Shown here in pieces: positions 17,393 to 26,886 of a DNA stretch of 64,000 nt (position 1 is the stretch's first letter; each line of letters starts with the position of its first letter). The translations under genes and the position numbers were made by a program. Under the pieces are notes generated by a model that worked only from the letters and a program-made list of their open reading frames with translations, was not told where the DNA came from and did no database searches. Origin of the DNA: Dactylosporangium aurantiacum (GTDB lineage: Bacteria > Actinomycetota > Actinomycetes > Mycobacteriales > Micromonosporaceae); NCBI RefSeq assembly GCF_000716715.1, contig NZ_JNYJ01000007.1, positions 124,001 through 188,000 on the forward strand, read 5' to 3'.

Positions 17393-18217
17393 TCAGTTGA
17401 AGAACCGGAAGTCGGTGATCCAGCCGGCAGAGACCGCCATGACGTAGGCGTCGGCGATGATCACGGAGAACAGGGACGCCCACGCAAACTGCTGGTGCTT
17501 GGCGTTGAGCTTCGACACGAAGCCCCAGGCGCGGTACCGCACCGGGTGCTTCGAGAAGTGCTTGAGCCGCCCGCCGATGATGTTGCGGCAGGAGTGGCAG
17601 CCGAGCGTGTACGCCCAGATCAGCACCGCGTTGACGGCGAGGATCAGCGTGCCGAGGCCCATGCCGATGCCGCCGTCCTTGCCGTGCCAGGCGATGACCG
17701 CGTCATACGTCAGCACCGAGCCGACCAGGATCGCGGCGTAGAAGAAGTACCGGTGGATGTTCTGGAAGATCAGCGGGAAGCGGGTCTCACCGGAGTAGGT
17801 CTTGTGACCGTCCGGGACCGCGCACGCCGGCGGCGACAGCCAGAACGAGCGGTAGTACGCCTTGCGGTAGTAGTAGCAGGTCAGACGGAACCCACCCGGC
17901 AGCACCAGGATGATCATCGCCGGCGAGATCCACGACGGCAGCTGCGGGATCGGCTGGCCGAGGAAGTGGCTCGACCCCTCGACGCAGCTCTGGGTCAGGC
18001 AGGGGGAGTAGAACGGCGCCAGGTAGTGCTCGGCGTCCGCCCAGTAGTAGTTGTTCATGATGGCGCGGACCAGGCCGTAGACCACGAAGGCCCCGAGACC
18101 GAGGAACACCAGCAGTGGCTGCAACCACCACCTGTCCGTCCGCAACGTTTTCTCGCTGATCGCTGCGCGGGGCCCCGCGCCCGAGGCTGACCGAAGCCTG
18201 GCCGGCGTGGTCGTCAT
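17393..18217 (-). CDS. sdhC: Succinate dehydrogenase membrane anchor, Sdh1 type
   Basis: A 274-residue polytopic protein with about five hydrophobic helices: LLVFLGLGAFVVYGLVRAI, ISPAMIILVLPGGFRLTCYYY, YFFYAAILVGSVLTYDAVI, GTLILAVNAVLIWAYTLGCHSC and FAWASLFSVIIADAYVMAV. Several conserved His residues (for example NIHRYFF and GCHSCRN) may ligate haem; it anchors SdhAB and reduces menaquinone. ATG 18217 has GGGAG about 10 nt upstream. A -10-like TAACGT lies on the minus strand at 18272-18267, giving a leader of about 40-45 nt. Confidence 0.9.
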   Translation of the reverse strand: MTTTPARLRSASGAGPRAAISEKTLRTDRWWLQPLLVFLGLGAFVVYGLVRAIMNNYYWADAEHYLAPFYSPCLTQSCVEGSSHFLGQPIPQLPSWISPAMIILVLPGGFRLTCYYYRKAYYRSFWLSPPACAVPDGHKTYSGETRFPLIFQNIHRYFFYAAILVGSVLTYDAVIAWHGKDGGIGMGLGTLILAVNAVLIWAYTLGCHSCRNIIGGRLKHFSKHPVRYRAWGFVSKLNAKHQQFAWASLFSVIIADAYVMAVSAGWITDFRFFN

Positions 18218-18303
18218 GGTGAATGCTCCCTGGACGGGCCGATGTACCGATCTGTGGTCGGTGCACACGTTACGCCCGGACGCATCCGACCTAGTGATCG
18301 CCC

Positions 18304-19707
18304 TCACCCAGACGCGCCGCCGGTGTAGTTCCACGAGGCGAGCCGCAGTGCCGGAGCCACCGTGCCGGACTCCGACCAGGGCCCCGGCAGCTCGACCGCG
18401 CGCGGTCCGACACCCAGCACCGCCCCCGGCGCGAGGGCCTGCGGATACGACTGCGTGAAGCGGAAGTTGCGCACCGGCCTGGTCACCCGGCCGTCCTCGA
18501 TGAGCCACACCCCGTTGCGGGTCAGCCCCGTCACGACCAGCGTCCGCGGGTCCAGCACCCGGGTGTAGTGGTTGTCCGTCACCAGCAGCCCCCGCTCGAC
18601 GCCGCCGACCAGCGCCGCCACCCCCGAGTCCGCCGCCGGCCCGTCGACCTCCACCGGCGCCGGCCCGTCGTGCGCGAGCAGCCGCAGGCTCGCCGGCACC
18701 GCGCCGAAGCTCGCCCCGCCCGGGATCGCGTGCCCCGTCGACGCCGCCTGCCCCTTGGCCGCCGTCCGCCGGTCGTGCACCACCGCGCTGGACATGCCCC
18801 GGTCGACCAGCACCACCCGCCGCCGCGGGGTGCCCTCCACGTCGAACGGCAACGCCGTCGAGTCGGGCGCCGTGGCGTCCTCCACGATCGTCACCGCCGG
18901 GTCGAACTGCGCCGCCCCCAGCTCCAGGAACGACTGCCGGTCCTGCAGCATCTTCGCGTTGAACCCGTAGATCGCCAGCATCTGCAGCACGTCCGCCACC
19001 GCGGTCGGCTCCAGCACCACCTCGTAACGCCCCGGCGCCAGCTCCACCGGGTCCGCGCCGGCCCGCGCCTTGGCCGCCGCCCGCGCCCCGAGCACCGCGC
19101 CGTCGATGTCCGCCAGCCGCGGCGAGGCCAGCCGGGCCAGCCCGTCGGACGTCGCGGTGCGCGCGATGCCGTCCATGGCGGCGCTGGTCCGCCCGCCGAA
19201 CAGGTGCTGGCCGGCCGAGTTCAGGTAGGCGACCCGGGTCGCCGACGTGCGGCAATACCCGGCGACCTCCAGCCCGCCCGCCTGCTCGACGAACGCCCGC
19301 ACCCTGGCCGCCCGCTCGTCCGGCGCCGCGGCCGCGGTCGCCTCGTCCACGTTGCCGGCGATCCCGCTCCCCGCACCGCCGGTGCCGCCCGGGGCGTCTG
19401 CGGCGCCGCCGGCGGCGGGCGGGGTCAGGCCGGGCCACGTCGGGTCGAGCGGCGCCAGGCGCATCGACGCCACGGTCCGGCGCACGAAGTCCTCGATGCC
19501 GTCGAGCACGGTGCTGGACGCGGTCGCGGTGCGGCCGTCGGCGTGCAGCCGCAGCCGCACGGTGGTGGTCTCGTCGGCGACGTTCTGGTGGATGTAGGAG
19601 TTGGCGAACCTGGTCAGCGACAGCGCGGCCCGCTCCACCACCACCTCGGCCTCGACACCGGCGTCGACCAGCTGCAGCACCCGCGCCGCGAGATCGGTCT
19701 CGCTCAT
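18304..19707 (-). CDS. TldD/PmbA family protein, TldE-like partner
   Basis: A 467-residue member of the TldD/PmbA family that lacks the HExxxH metalloprotease motif. It has the family N-terminal segment AALSLTRFANSYIHQNVADETTTVRLRL and the C-terminal NHYTRVLDPRTLVVTGLTRNGVWLIEDGRV. TldE/PmbA subunits pair with TldD to form a hollow protease that trims unfolded peptides, including some RiPPs. ATG 19707 overlaps the tldD-like stop (ATGA). Confidence 0.9.
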   Translation of the reverse strand: MSETDLAARVLQLVDAGVEAEVVVERAALSLTRFANSYIHQNVADETTTVRLRLHADGRTATASSTVLDGIEDFVRRTVASMRLAPLDPTWPGLTPPAAGGAADAPGGTGGAGSGIAGNVDEATAAAAPDERAARVRAFVEQAGGLEVAGYCRTSATRVAYLNSAGQHLFGGRTSAAMDGIARTATSDGLARLASPRLADIDGAVLGARAAAKARAGADPVELAPGRYEVVLEPTAVADVLQMLAIYGFNAKMLQDRQSFLELGAAQFDPAVTIVEDATAPDSTALPFDVEGTPRRRVVLVDRGMSSAVVHDRRTAAKGQAASTGHAIPGGASFGAVPASLRLLAHDGPAPVEVDGPAADSGVAALVGGVERGLLVTDNHYTRVLDPRTLVVTGLTRNGVWLIEDGRVTRPVRNFRFTQSYPQALAPGAVLGVGPRAVELPGPWSESGTVAPALRLASWNYTGGASG

Positions 19708-21140
19708 CCCCGGACCCCCACCCGCACGTTCTGGAACCGGGCCGCGGCCGCCGGATGGCCCGTGTGCCCGATCTGACCTGGTTGACCCTTGCCGCAGTTG
19801 GGCGTGCCCCACGCCGTCGTCTCCGAGCCCAGCATGTCCATCGACCCCCAGAACCGCGGTCCGATGCCGGTATACGTCGGGTTGCGCAGCATCCTGCCCA
19901 GCTTGCCGTCCTTGATCTCCCAGCCGATCTCGCAGCCGAACTGGAAGTTGAGCCGCTTGTCGTCGATCGACCAGGACCGGTTGAAGTCCATCAGCACCCC
20001 GTCGGCGGTCGAGGCGATCATCTCCTCCAGGCTGTGCGGCCCGGGGGTGAGCCCGACGTTGGTCATGCGCACCATCGGCAGCCGCGCCCAGCCGTCGGCC
20101 CGCACGCTGCCCGCGTAGTCGAGCCCGGCGACCGCGGCGGAGTCCCGCCCGGCGAGCGTGCCGACCCAGATGCCGTCCTTCACCGCATACCGCGGCGCGG
20201 CCGGCGTGCCCTCGTCGTCATACCCGAACGACCCGAGCGCGCCCGGGATCGTCGGGTCGATGGTGATGTTCATCAGCTCGGAGCCGTAGCGCAGCTGGTT
20301 GAGCTTGGCCAGGTCGAGCCAGCTGGTCCCGGCGAACGCCGCCTCCCAGCCGAGGATCCGGTCCAGCTCGATCGCGTGCCCCACCGACTCGTGGATCTGC
20401 AGCGCCATCTGCTCGCTGCCCAGGATCAGCGTCGTCTCGCCCGCCGGGCACTGCGGCGCCGTGAGCAGCGCCCGCGCCTCCTCGGCGATGCGCGCCGCGT
20501 GCGCGGTCAGGTCGAGCTCGTCGACCAGCTCCCAGCCCCGCGTCCCATACTGCCCGCGATAGGACGGATACGAGCGCCGCTGCGTCTCGCCGTCGCCGAT
20601 CACCGTCGCGGAGATCCCCGCGCCGGCCTCGCGGATGTGCTGGTCGATGCGGTGCCCCTGCGACGACACGAACCACTTGCGGGTGTCCCAGATCTGGTAG
20701 ATGCCCTCGGCGATGTCGGCGCCGCCGCGGTGCGCCTCCGCCGTCGCCGCCGTGAGCAGGTCACCCTTGGTCGACAGGGCCACCCCGAGCGGGTCGACCT
20801 CGCAGGCGCTGGCCCACGAGTCGGTGCGCGCCTCCACCTCGACCAGGTCGACGGCCGGCGCCGGCACCGACGCGGACGCCCGCGCGATCGCCGTGGCCCG
20901 CTCACCCGCCCGCCGCGCCGCGTCCCGCCCCAGGTCGGGCACCGCGAAGAAGCCCCAGCTCGACCCGACCAGCGCCCGGACGCCGACCCCGGCGTCCTCG
21001 GCCTGGCTCAGGTCCTCGATCTCACCGTTGCGCGCACTCATCGACTCGGACCGCCGGTGCATCACGCGCGCGTCGGCATATCGCGCCCCTGCCGCCAGGG
21101 CCGCCTCAACCGCCGCGCTCGCCACGTCGAAGTGGGTCAT
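19704..21140 (-). CDS. tldD: TldD-like zinc metalloprotease subunit
   Basis: A 478-residue TldD-family protein with the zinc motif HESVGH in LQIHESVGHAIELDR (about 235-245) and the C-terminal CGKGQPG segment with a possible third ligand. TldD supplies the active site of the TldD/TldE protease. The start ATG 21140 has a -10-like TAGGGT 6 nt upstream, so the operon mRNA is probably leaderless. It is translationally coupled to the TldE-like gene. TldD/E proteases are known to process leader peptides of some RiPPs, which is noteworthy because an Fxs RiPP cassette lies 20 kb away; no direct link is shown. Confidence 0.92.
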   Translation of the reverse strand: MTHFDVASAAVEAALAAGARYADARVMHRRSESMSARNGEIEDLSQAEDAGVGVRALVGSSWGFFAVPDLGRDAARRAGERATAIARASASVPAPAVDLVEVEARTDSWASACEVDPLGVALSTKGDLLTAATAEAHRGGADIAEGIYQIWDTRKWFVSSQGHRIDQHIREAGAGISATVIGDGETQRRSYPSYRGQYGTRGWELVDELDLTAHAARIAEEARALLTAPQCPAGETTLILGSEQMALQIHESVGHAIELDRILGWEAAFAGTSWLDLAKLNQLRYGSELMNITIDPTIPGALGSFGYDDEGTPAAPRYAVKDGIWVGTLAGRDSAAVAGLDYAGSVRADGWARLPMVRMTNVGLTPGPHSLEEMIASTADGVLMDFNRSWSIDDKRLNFQFGCEIGWEIKDGKLGRMLRNPTYTGIGPRFWGSMDMLGSETTAWGTPNCGKGQPGQIGHTGHPAAAARFQNVRVGVRG

Positions 21141-21146
21141 GGTTGG

Positions 21147-21152
21147 ACCCTA
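21147..21152 (-). promoter_or_regulatory. -10 box TAGGGT, leaderless start at 21140
   Basis: Minus-strand TAGGGT ends 6 nt before the tldD-like ATG; no Shine-Dalgarno. Confidence 0.55.
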
Positions 21153-21218
21153 CCGACTGGCTACGACATTTTGGCCGGACGAAGCGCAACGGGCACGACC
21201 CGGAACGGGCGGCGGTGG

Positions 21219-21500
21219 CTACAACAACCCGTTGATCTGCCTGGCGAGGGTGATGTCCTTCTCCGTGACCCCGCCCGCGCTGTGGGTGCTCAGCCGGAAC
21301 GTCACCGTCCGCCACCTGACGTCGATGTCGGGATGGTGGTCGGCCCGCTCCGCCAGGTGCGCCACCTCCGCCACCAGCCGGATGCCGTCCAGGAACGTCT
21401 CGGCGGTCACCGAGCGTTCGATGCCTCGCGCGTCGCCGGACCACCCGCTCAGGTGCGCCAGCGCGGTCGCCACCTCGTCGCTGCCGAGCACTGCCGTCAT
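21219..21500 (-). CDS. 4a-hydroxytetrahydrobiopterin dehydratase
   Basis: A 93-residue PCD/DCoH protein with the active-site pattern EVAHLAERADHHPDIDV (His48, His55, His56) and the C-terminal TEKDITLARQI helix. It dehydrates 4a-hydroxytetrahydropterins formed by aromatic amino acid hydroxylases; in bacteria it may also serve molybdopterin or folate chemistry. Length is normal for the family. ATG 21500 is preceded by a -10-like TAGCGT. It is the functional counterpart of the degenerate paralogue at 13054-13365. Confidence 0.93.
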   Translation of the reverse strand: MTAVLGSDEVATALAHLSGWSGDARGIERSVTAETFLDGIRLVAEVAHLAERADHHPDIDVRWRTVTFRLSTHSAGGVTEKDITLARQINGLL

Positions 21501-21507
21501 ACCGGGA

Positions 21508-21513
21508 ACGCTA
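21508..21513 (-). promoter_or_regulatory. -10 box TAGCGT, leaderless start at 21500
   Basis: Minus-strand TAGCGT ends 7 nt before the PCD ATG; no Shine-Dalgarno. Confidence 0.55.
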
Positions 21514-21553
21514 CCCCTGCCGGCCGGGTCGGCGGTGCCGGTACAAAGGGAGC

Positions 21554-22396
21554 ATGTCCATCGCAGGCGTCACCCGTGAGCTGCTCGTGCGCTATCTCGA
21601 CCTGTGGGTGCCGGGCGCGGTGCACTCGCCGCACGGCGCGACGTTCCTGCACGCCGCGGCCGGCGAGCTGGACGGTGACGTGGCGGAGGCGGCGCTGCGG
21701 GCGTGCGCGGAGTTCGGCGACCGGCTGACCCGGCGCCGGCTCACCCTGCTCTACGTGACGCCCGACCCGCCGGACCTGCAGGCCCGCCTCGACGCCGTCC
21801 AGCGCGAGCTGCGCACCCCGGTCGAGCTGGCGGTGCACGTGATGCCCGGGCCGGTGCCGGTGCTGCTGAAGGCGCTCGGCGCGCACTCCGGCCCGCTGCT
21901 GTCGATGCTCGACGGGATCGACCCGGCGCAGGTCGCGGCCGGTAAGCCCGCCGAGGTGATCACCGTCGACGTGCCGCGGGAGCGGCTCGGCGGGTTCGAC
22001 CTCACCACGCACGTGACGCTGGTCGAGGGCGACCGGGAGCGCACGATCGGGTTCGGCACGAGGTCCGCGAAGAGTCTCGAGGCGTTCAAGAACGAGATGT
22101 GGGCCCTGGACGAGTACGCGGGCGTGCGGTACCGCGACCCGAACGACCCCGAGGGTCACCTGATGGACATCACCCTGCAGCCGAACCCGGGCGCGCTGCG
22201 GCGCGAGCTGCTGGCGGTGCTGCGTACCGGCGAGAGGACCGTGACGCAGCTGAAGCGGTTCGCGCTCACGGAGACGGTCTACCGGGCCGCCGACGCGGTC
22301 AAGGTGGTCACCGCGCTGCTGCAGAGCGGCGCGGTGACCAGGCAGCCGCAGGACGGGCGCCTCGGCGGCGACGTCACGATACGGATCGCCGGATGA
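21554..22396 (+). CDS. Hypothetical protein
   Basis: A 280-residue soluble protein with high coding potential (strong third-position G/C) that I do not recognise. The N-terminal 60 residues include an [19 protein letters not shown] segment, then an alpha/beta-looking core with [12 protein letters not shown] and [15 protein letters not shown]. The C-terminal 70 residues look like a winged helix ([46 protein letters not shown]), suggesting nucleic-acid or regulatory function; this is inference. The ATG at 21554 follows AAAGGGAG closely. Its last 23 bases overlap the convergent peptidase gene. Confidence 0.75.
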   Translation: MSIAGVTRELLVRYLDLWVPGAVHSPHGATFLHAAAGELDGDVAEAALRACAEFGDRLTRRRLTLLYVTPDPPDLQARLDAVQRELRTPVELAVHVMPGPVPVLLKALGAHSGPLLSMLDGIDPAQVAAGKPAEVITVDVPRERLGGFDLTTHVTLVEGDRERTIGFGTRSAKSLEAFKNEMWALDEYAGVRYRDPNDPEGHLMDITLQPNPGALRRELLAVLRTGERTVTQLKRFALTETVYRAADAVKVVTALLQSGAVTRQPQDGRLGGDVTIRIAG

Positions 22397-24512
22397 AGTC
22401 CAGCTCGATGCGCAGCAGCTTCTCCGCGAGGCCGCCGGCGGCCATGTGGGTGGCGCCGGTCAGCGGGATCATCGAGTGCGGGCGGCCGGCGCCGAGCAGC
22501 GCCGCCGACAGCCGCAGCGTGTGCGCGGCGACCACGTTGTCGTCGACGAGGCCGTGCACGAGCAGCATGGGCCGGGCGTCCTCGGGGCGCACCGGCGTCT
22601 CCGCCGCGAGCTCGATGAGCGAGTTGTGGCCGTACACCTCCGGCGCGTCCGCGGGCAGCCCCAGGTAGCGCTCCGTGTAGGCGGTGTCGTACAGCGTCCA
22701 GTCGGTGACCGGCGCGCCGACGACCGCGCAGTGGTAGACGTCGGGGCGGCGCAGCACCGCGAGCGCGGACAGCCAGCCGCCGAACGACCAGCCGCGGATC
22801 GCGACCCGCTCCAGGTCCAGGTCGGGGTGCTTCTCGGCGAGGGCCTGCAGCGCGTCGACCTGGTCGGTGAGGATCACGTCGGAGAAGCGGCGGTGGATCG
22901 CCTTCTCGAAGCTCGGCGACACGCCCGGCGTGCCCCGGTTGTCGATCGTGACGACCGCGAACCCGGCGTCGGCCCACCACTGCTTCTCCAGCCAGCGGGC
23001 CCGCGCCGCGACGACCTCCTGGTGGCCCGGGCCGCCGTAGATCGCCACCAGGACCGGCAGCTTCCGGCCGGCGACGTGCCCGCGCGGGTAGAGCACCGCG
23101 GAGGGCAGCCGGCGGTCGGTGACCCGCTCCAGCGCGGGCCGCGGGGCGAAGGGCGGCGCGGCGGCCAGCGAGGGGATCGTGCCGATCTCGGTGCCGTCAT
23201 GGTGGACGGTGTACCGCCACCCGGCGTGCTCCAGCGTCTGCGAGCCGATCACGACGGTACGGCCGGCGGCGTGCCCGACGTGCCAGCCCGGCTCGGTGGT
23301 CAGCCGCTGCGCCTGCGCGCCGGCGTGCGACACCGGGATGCGGTACACGTGCTGCTCGCTGGGCTCGCCCTCGCCCGCCTCGACCACCAGGTCGCCGCCG
23401 AGCCGGCCGGCGACCCGCCGCACGTACAGGTTGGGCGGGGTCAGCAGGCTGCCGTCGGCGAAGAGGCAGCGCGCGTCGTAGCCGTCGTGCGCCAGCTCGC
23501 CGCCCACCAGCACCCGGCCGTCGGCGAGGTGCTGCGGGGTGCCGGGCACCGGCTCGACCCAGCGCGGGTCGGCGAGCTCGGCGTGCACCTGCGTCTCGCC
23601 GGTGCGCGGGTCGACCGCGATCACCAGGCCGTGCTGCTGCAGCCGGCGCAGCACCGTGAGCAGCGGACCGCCCTGCTCCGTCCAGGAGGCGTCGACCAGG
23701 TACGGGTACGTCTCCCGGTCCCAGTGCACGTCCACCCAGCCGCCGTCCAGGTCGAGCACGTGCAGGGTGACCTTCGCGTTGGTGGCGCCGGCGTGCGGGT
23801 ACGCCACCGCCGTCGGCGCCTGGTCCGGCTGCGACGGGTCCTGCAGGTGCCAGCGGGGCACCCGCGACTCGTCGACGCGGGCGGTGAGGATGCTGCGGCC
23901 GTCGGGTGCCCACCAGTACCCGCGGAACCGGTGGAACTCCTCGGCGCCGATGAACTCGGCCAGCCCCCACGTCACCCCCTCCTCGCCGGCCAGCAGCGCG
24001 TCGGTGCCGTCGGGCTCGATGACGTGCAGGGCGCCGCCGGTCACGTACGCCACCCGGCGCCCCGCCGGATCCGGCCGCGGGTCGACGGCGGGACCGGCCG
24101 TGCGCAGCTCGGTGAGGTCCCCGGTCAGCAGGTCGACCCGGAAGAGCCGACCGCCGAGCGGGAAGACCGCCATCAGCCCGGCGCTGTCCGTCGCGTACGA
24201 CCCGATGCCGCCCGCCGACAGCCGCAACCGCTCGCGCAGCGCCCGCTCCGCCGGGGGCAGGTCCACGTCGTCGGTGAGCAGCGCGGCGGGGTCGGCGAGG
24301 AGGCGCTCGGCCCTGGTCGCCACGTCGTAGACCCACAGCGCGTCGGCGCCGTCCTCGGGCCCGGACGAGCGCAGGAACACCACCCGAGCACCGTCGGAGG
24401 TCACCGTCACGGCGCGGGGCGCGCCGTAGGAGAAGCGTCGGGTGCGTGCGGCCAGCTCCGGATAGTCCACCCCGGAATGTTTACCCGAAGCGGCGCGATT
24501 GTCATGCTCCAC
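22374..24512 (-). CDS. Prolyl oligopeptidase family S9 peptidase (DPP-IV type)
   Basis: A 712-residue serine peptidase. The N-terminal beta-propeller (about 20-450) includes the double-Glu segment [13 protein letters not shown] that anchors the substrate N terminus in dipeptidyl peptidase IV. The C-terminal alpha/beta-hydrolase domain has the nucleophile elbow GWSFGG, the Asp in VHGLVDDNV and the His in GATHMAAGG. No signal peptide is visible, so a cytoplasmic role in clearing X-Pro dipeptides is likely. ATG 24512 is given; GTG 24470 (VDYPELAAR) is an alternative start. Divergent from mshB. Confidence 0.92.
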   Translation of the reverse strand: MEHDNRAASGKHSGVDYPELAARTRRFSYGAPRAVTVTSDGARVVFLRSSGPEDGADALWVYDVATRAERLLADPAALLTDDVDLPPAERALRERLRLSAGGIGSYATDSAGLMAVFPLGGRLFRVDLLTGDLTELRTAGPAVDPRPDPAGRRVAYVTGGALHVIEPDGTDALLAGEEGVTWGLAEFIGAEEFHRFRGYWWAPDGRSILTARVDESRVPRWHLQDPSQPDQAPTAVAYPHAGATNAKVTLHVLDLDGGWVDVHWDRETYPYLVDASWTEQGGPLLTVLRRLQQHGLVIAVDPRTGETQVHAELADPRWVEPVPGTPQHLADGRVLVGGELAHDGYDARCLFADGSLLTPPNLYVRRVAGRLGGDLVVEAGEGEPSEQHVYRIPVSHAGAQAQRLTTEPGWHVGHAAGRTVVIGSQTLEHAGWRYTVHHDGTEIGTIPSLAAAPPFAPRPALERVTDRRLPSAVLYPRGHVAGRKLPVLVAIYGGPGHQEVVAARARWLEKQWWADAGFAVVTIDNRGTPGVSPSFEKAIHRRFSDVILTDQVDALQALAEKHPDLDLERVAIRGWSFGGWLSALAVLRRPDVYHCAVVGAPVTDWTLYDTAYTERYLGLPADAPEVYGHNSLIELAAETPVRPEDARPMLLVHGLVDDNVVAAHTLRLSAALLGAGRPHSMIPLTGATHMAAGGLAEKLLRIELDFIRRSVS

Positions 24513-24550
24513 GGGCGCCGCGCCGCGGGGGAAGTGTCATACCGAGGTCG

Positions 24551-24556
24551 TAGAGT
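24551..24556 (+). promoter_or_regulatory. -10 box TAGAGT, leaderless start at 24564
   Basis: TAGAGT ends 7 nt before the mshB GTG; no Shine-Dalgarno is present. Confidence 0.6.
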
Positions 24557-24563
24557 TGGCGCC

Positions 24564-25466
24564 GTGAGTGCTCGGAGCATCCTGTTCGTCCACGCGCACC
24601 CCGACGACGAGTCGATGGGGACCGGCGCGACGATGGCCCACTACGCGGCCGCCGGCGCGCACGTCACCCTGGTCACCTGCACGCTCGGCGAGGAGGGCGA
24701 GATCCACCGCCCCGAGCTCGCCGGGCTCGCCGCCGGCGCGGCCGACCAGCTCGGGGGCTACCGGATCGCGGAGCTGGAGGAGGCCTGCCGCCGGCTGGGG
24801 GTCACCGACCACCGGTTTCTCGGCTTCGCCGGGCGTTACCGCGACTCGGGGATGATGGGCACCGCGCCGAATGCGCACCCCCGCGCGTTCTGGGGCGCCG
24901 ACCTCGACGTGGCCGCCGGCGAGCTGCTCGACGTGATCCGCGAGGTGCGGCCGCAGGTCGCGGTCACCTACGACCCCAACGGCTTCTACGGGCACCCCGA
25001 CCACATCCAGGCGCACCGGGTGCTGACGCGGGCGGTCGAGCTGGCCGACGCCGAGGGCATCGCGCCCGCGAAGGTGTACTGGACCGCGGTGCCGCGCAGC
25101 GTGCTGGAGGCGGGGATGGCGGAGTTCCGCGACTCGTCGGACAACCCGTTCGCCGACGTGGAGCGGGCCGAGGACCTGCCGTTCGGCACCCCCGACCACG
25201 AGATCGCGGCCCGGCTCGACGGGCACGAGTTCGCCGAGGAGAAGACGGCCGCGCTGCGCGCCCACGCGACGCAGATCCCGCCGTCGTCGTGGCTGTTCGC
25301 GATCGCGGGCAACTTCGGCGCCGAGTTCATGGGCGTGGAGTATTACCAGCTCGCCCGGGGTGTGAAGGGGCCCGGTGTGGGGCCGCACGGCTGGGAGGAG
25401 GACCTCTTCGCCGGCCTGGACCTCGAGGCGGCCGCCACCCCGCAGCTGGAGACCGCGGCGTCGTGA
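24564..25466 (+). CDS. mshB: N-acetyl-GlcN-inositol deacetylase of mycothiol synthesis
   Basis: A 300-residue LmbE-like zinc deacetylase. Metal motifs are AHPDDE (near 10-15) and the distal [11 protein letters not shown]; the segment [10 protein letters not shown] is typical of MshB/Mca. MshB removes acetate from GlcNAc-inositol in the second committed step of mycothiol synthesis; the homologous Mca cleaves mycothiol conjugates. Length (MshB of M. tuberculosis is about 303 residues) and the following membrane-protein gene, fdxC and aminotransferase favour MshB. Start is GTG 24564. It is coupled to the next gene by GTGA. Confidence 0.88.
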   Translation: MSARSILFVHAHPDDESMGTGATMAHYAAAGAHVTLVTCTLGEEGEIHRPELAGLAAGAADQLGGYRIAELEEACRRLGVTDHRFLGFAGRYRDSGMMGTAPNAHPRAFWGADLDVAAGELLDVIREVRPQVAVTYDPNGFYGHPDHIQAHRVLTRAVELADAEGIAPAKVYWTAVPRSVLEAGMAEFRDSSDNPFADVERAEDLPFGTPDHEIAARLDGHEFAEEKTAALRAHATQIPPSSWLFAIAGNFGAEFMGVEYYQLARGVKGPGVGPHGWEEDLFAGLDLEAAATPQLETAAS

Positions 25467-26296
25467 CGAAGCGCAAGACGGGCACGGCGGCACGGGCCGG
25501 GCGGCCGTCGCTGGAGAAGCCGGCCGGGGCGGCCGCTGAGGCGCCCGCGGCCGGGGCGTCGAGCGCCGCGGGGCACTCGCTGGAGAAGCCCTCGCTGGAG
25601 AAGCCCACCGGGGCGGCCGGCTCTGATCCGGTTGCTCAGGGGACGGACGCTCAGGGGACGGACGCTCAGGGGACGGACGCTCAGGGGACGGACGCTCAGA
25701 GGTCGGACGCTCAGAGGTCGGACGCTCCGGGGACGGCCGGCGTGGCCGGTGCGGACGGCGACGACCTGGTGGTGCCGCAGACGGGGTTCACCGTGCCCGG
25801 CGGGCCGCCGGCGGCGCCGCGTGCGGCGCACCTGCCCGGGGGGCCGCTCGACATCGCCATCACCGTCGGCGGGCTGCTCCTCGCCGTGCTGCTCGCGGTC
25901 GCGCTCGCCGTCGTCGAGGCGTTCCTCGCCCCGTTGCGCGTCTCCGACCTGGGGTTCTCCGCCCCCGGCAAGGGCAACATGCGCATCCCGCTGGCCCTGG
26001 TGCTGGCGGTGGTGACCAACCCGATGCTCGGCTGGTTCGCGGTCACGACGAGCGGACGGCGGTTCGCGGCGCTGCTGCCCGCCGGTGCCTGGTGCGTCGT
26101 GTGGATCCTCGCCGCCGGCCGCACCACCGAGGGTGACCTGCTCATCACCAGCGACAACTGGGTCGGCCTGCTGACGCTGTTCACCGGGCCGCTGGCGTTC
26201 GCGATCGGCTTCTACGTCATGGCGCTCCGCCAGCGGGCGGCGGCCCCAGCCAACTCCAAGCCAACGCCTCTTGCGCCACGGAGCGTGGAGAGGTAG
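25463..26296 (+). CDS. Membrane protein with repetitive N-terminal region
   Basis: A 277-residue protein. The first 120 residues are low complexity, with several SLEKP units followed by six copies of a 5-residue repeat (A-Q-G-T-D and A-Q-R-S-D). The C-terminal half has four predicted transmembrane helices, including [21 protein letters not shown] and [18 protein letters not shown]. It follows mshB with a GTGA overlap, matching the position of the conserved membrane protein Rv1171 downstream of Rv1170 (mshB) in M. tuberculosis; function unknown. The repeat region probably varies in length between strains. Confidence 0.8.
   Translation: MTKRKTGTAARAGRPSLEKPAGAAAEAPAAGASSAAGHSLEKPSLEKPTGAAGSDPVAQGTDAQGTDAQGTDAQGTDAQRSDAQRSDAPGTAGVAGADGDDLVVPQTGFTVPGGPPAAPRAAHLPGGPLDIAITVGGLLLAVLLAVALAVVEAFLAPLRVSDLGFSAPGKGNMRIPLALVLAVVTNPMLGWFAVTTSGRRFAALLPAGAWCVVWILAAGRTTEGDLLITSDNWVGLLTLFTGPLAFAIGFYVMALRQRAAAPANSKPTPLAPRSVER
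25634..25730 (+). repeat. In-frame 15-bp tandem repeat (6 copies plus a partial)
   Basis: Units of GCTCAGGGGACGGAC start at 25634, 25649, 25664 and 25679, followed by two GCTCAGAGGTCGGAC copies at 25694 and 25709 and a decayed seventh. Each unit adds five residues without shifting frame. Confidence 0.95.
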
Positions 26297-26362
26297 ACAC
26301 GTTCCCGCACCGTCCGTGACCGTGGGCGTCACGCGGCGAACGAGCACCAGCGGAGGCGTGGG

Positions 26363-26827
26363 ATGAAGGAGCGGTGGCTGCCGGTCGGCATCGTCGCGGG
26401 GGCACTCTTCCTGGTCAACGTGATCGCCAGGCTCGTGGTCAGGTTCGCTGCCGGCAGTGACGACGACAAGCAGGTCACCATCGGCCTGTGGGCGCTGTTC
26501 GCCGTCGGGGCCGTGATGATTCCCGTCGCGTTCTGGTACGGGCGGCGCCACCCGATGCTCCGCGTCGTCGCCGACCTCGGCATCGCCGTGGTCAGCGCGT
26601 GCGTGCTCGCCGTGCTGGTCGGGCCGTTCGTGTCGGGGGCCACCCCGTTCGGCAACGGGGTCGGGCTGGTGTTCCGCCAGTTCTTCTACTTCGTCGGCCT
26701 GTCCGCCATCGGCGCCGTCCTGGGCACCCTGGCCCTGATGACGCTCGGGCTGGACTACCGGTCGCAGTCCTGGAAGCGCTACATCGACCGCGCCGGCACC
26801 AAGCCCCGCCGCATCGTGCGCCGATAG
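26363..26827 (+). CDS. Small four-helix membrane protein
   Basis: A 154-residue integral membrane protein with four hydrophobic segments (about 6-28, 43-60, 67-90 and 105-130) and a basic C terminus (RRIVRR). Start is ATG 26363 with GGAGGCG upstream. It follows the repetitive membrane protein on the same strand after 66 bp; they may share a transcript. No recognised family. Confidence 0.75.
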   Translation: MKERWLPVGIVAGALFLVNVIARLVVRFAAGSDDDKQVTIGLWALFAVGAVMIPVAFWYGRRHPMLRVVADLGIAVVSACVLAVLVGPFVSGATPFGNGVGLVFRQFFYFVGLSAIGAVLGTLALMTLGLDYRSQSWKRYIDRAGTKPRRIVRR

Positions 26828-26829
26828 CC

Positions 26830-26882
26830 GTCGGCGTCCGGGCCGTCGGGCGTCCGGGCCGTCGGGCGTCCGGGCCGTCGGG
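26830..26882. repeat. 16-bp tandem repeat between convergent genes
   Basis: The unit GTCGGGCGTCCGGGCC occurs about three times between the stop of the gene at 26827 and the stop of the GNAT gene at 26887. It can form short GC hairpins and may act as a terminator. Confidence 0.8.
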
Positions 26883-26886
26883 GGCG

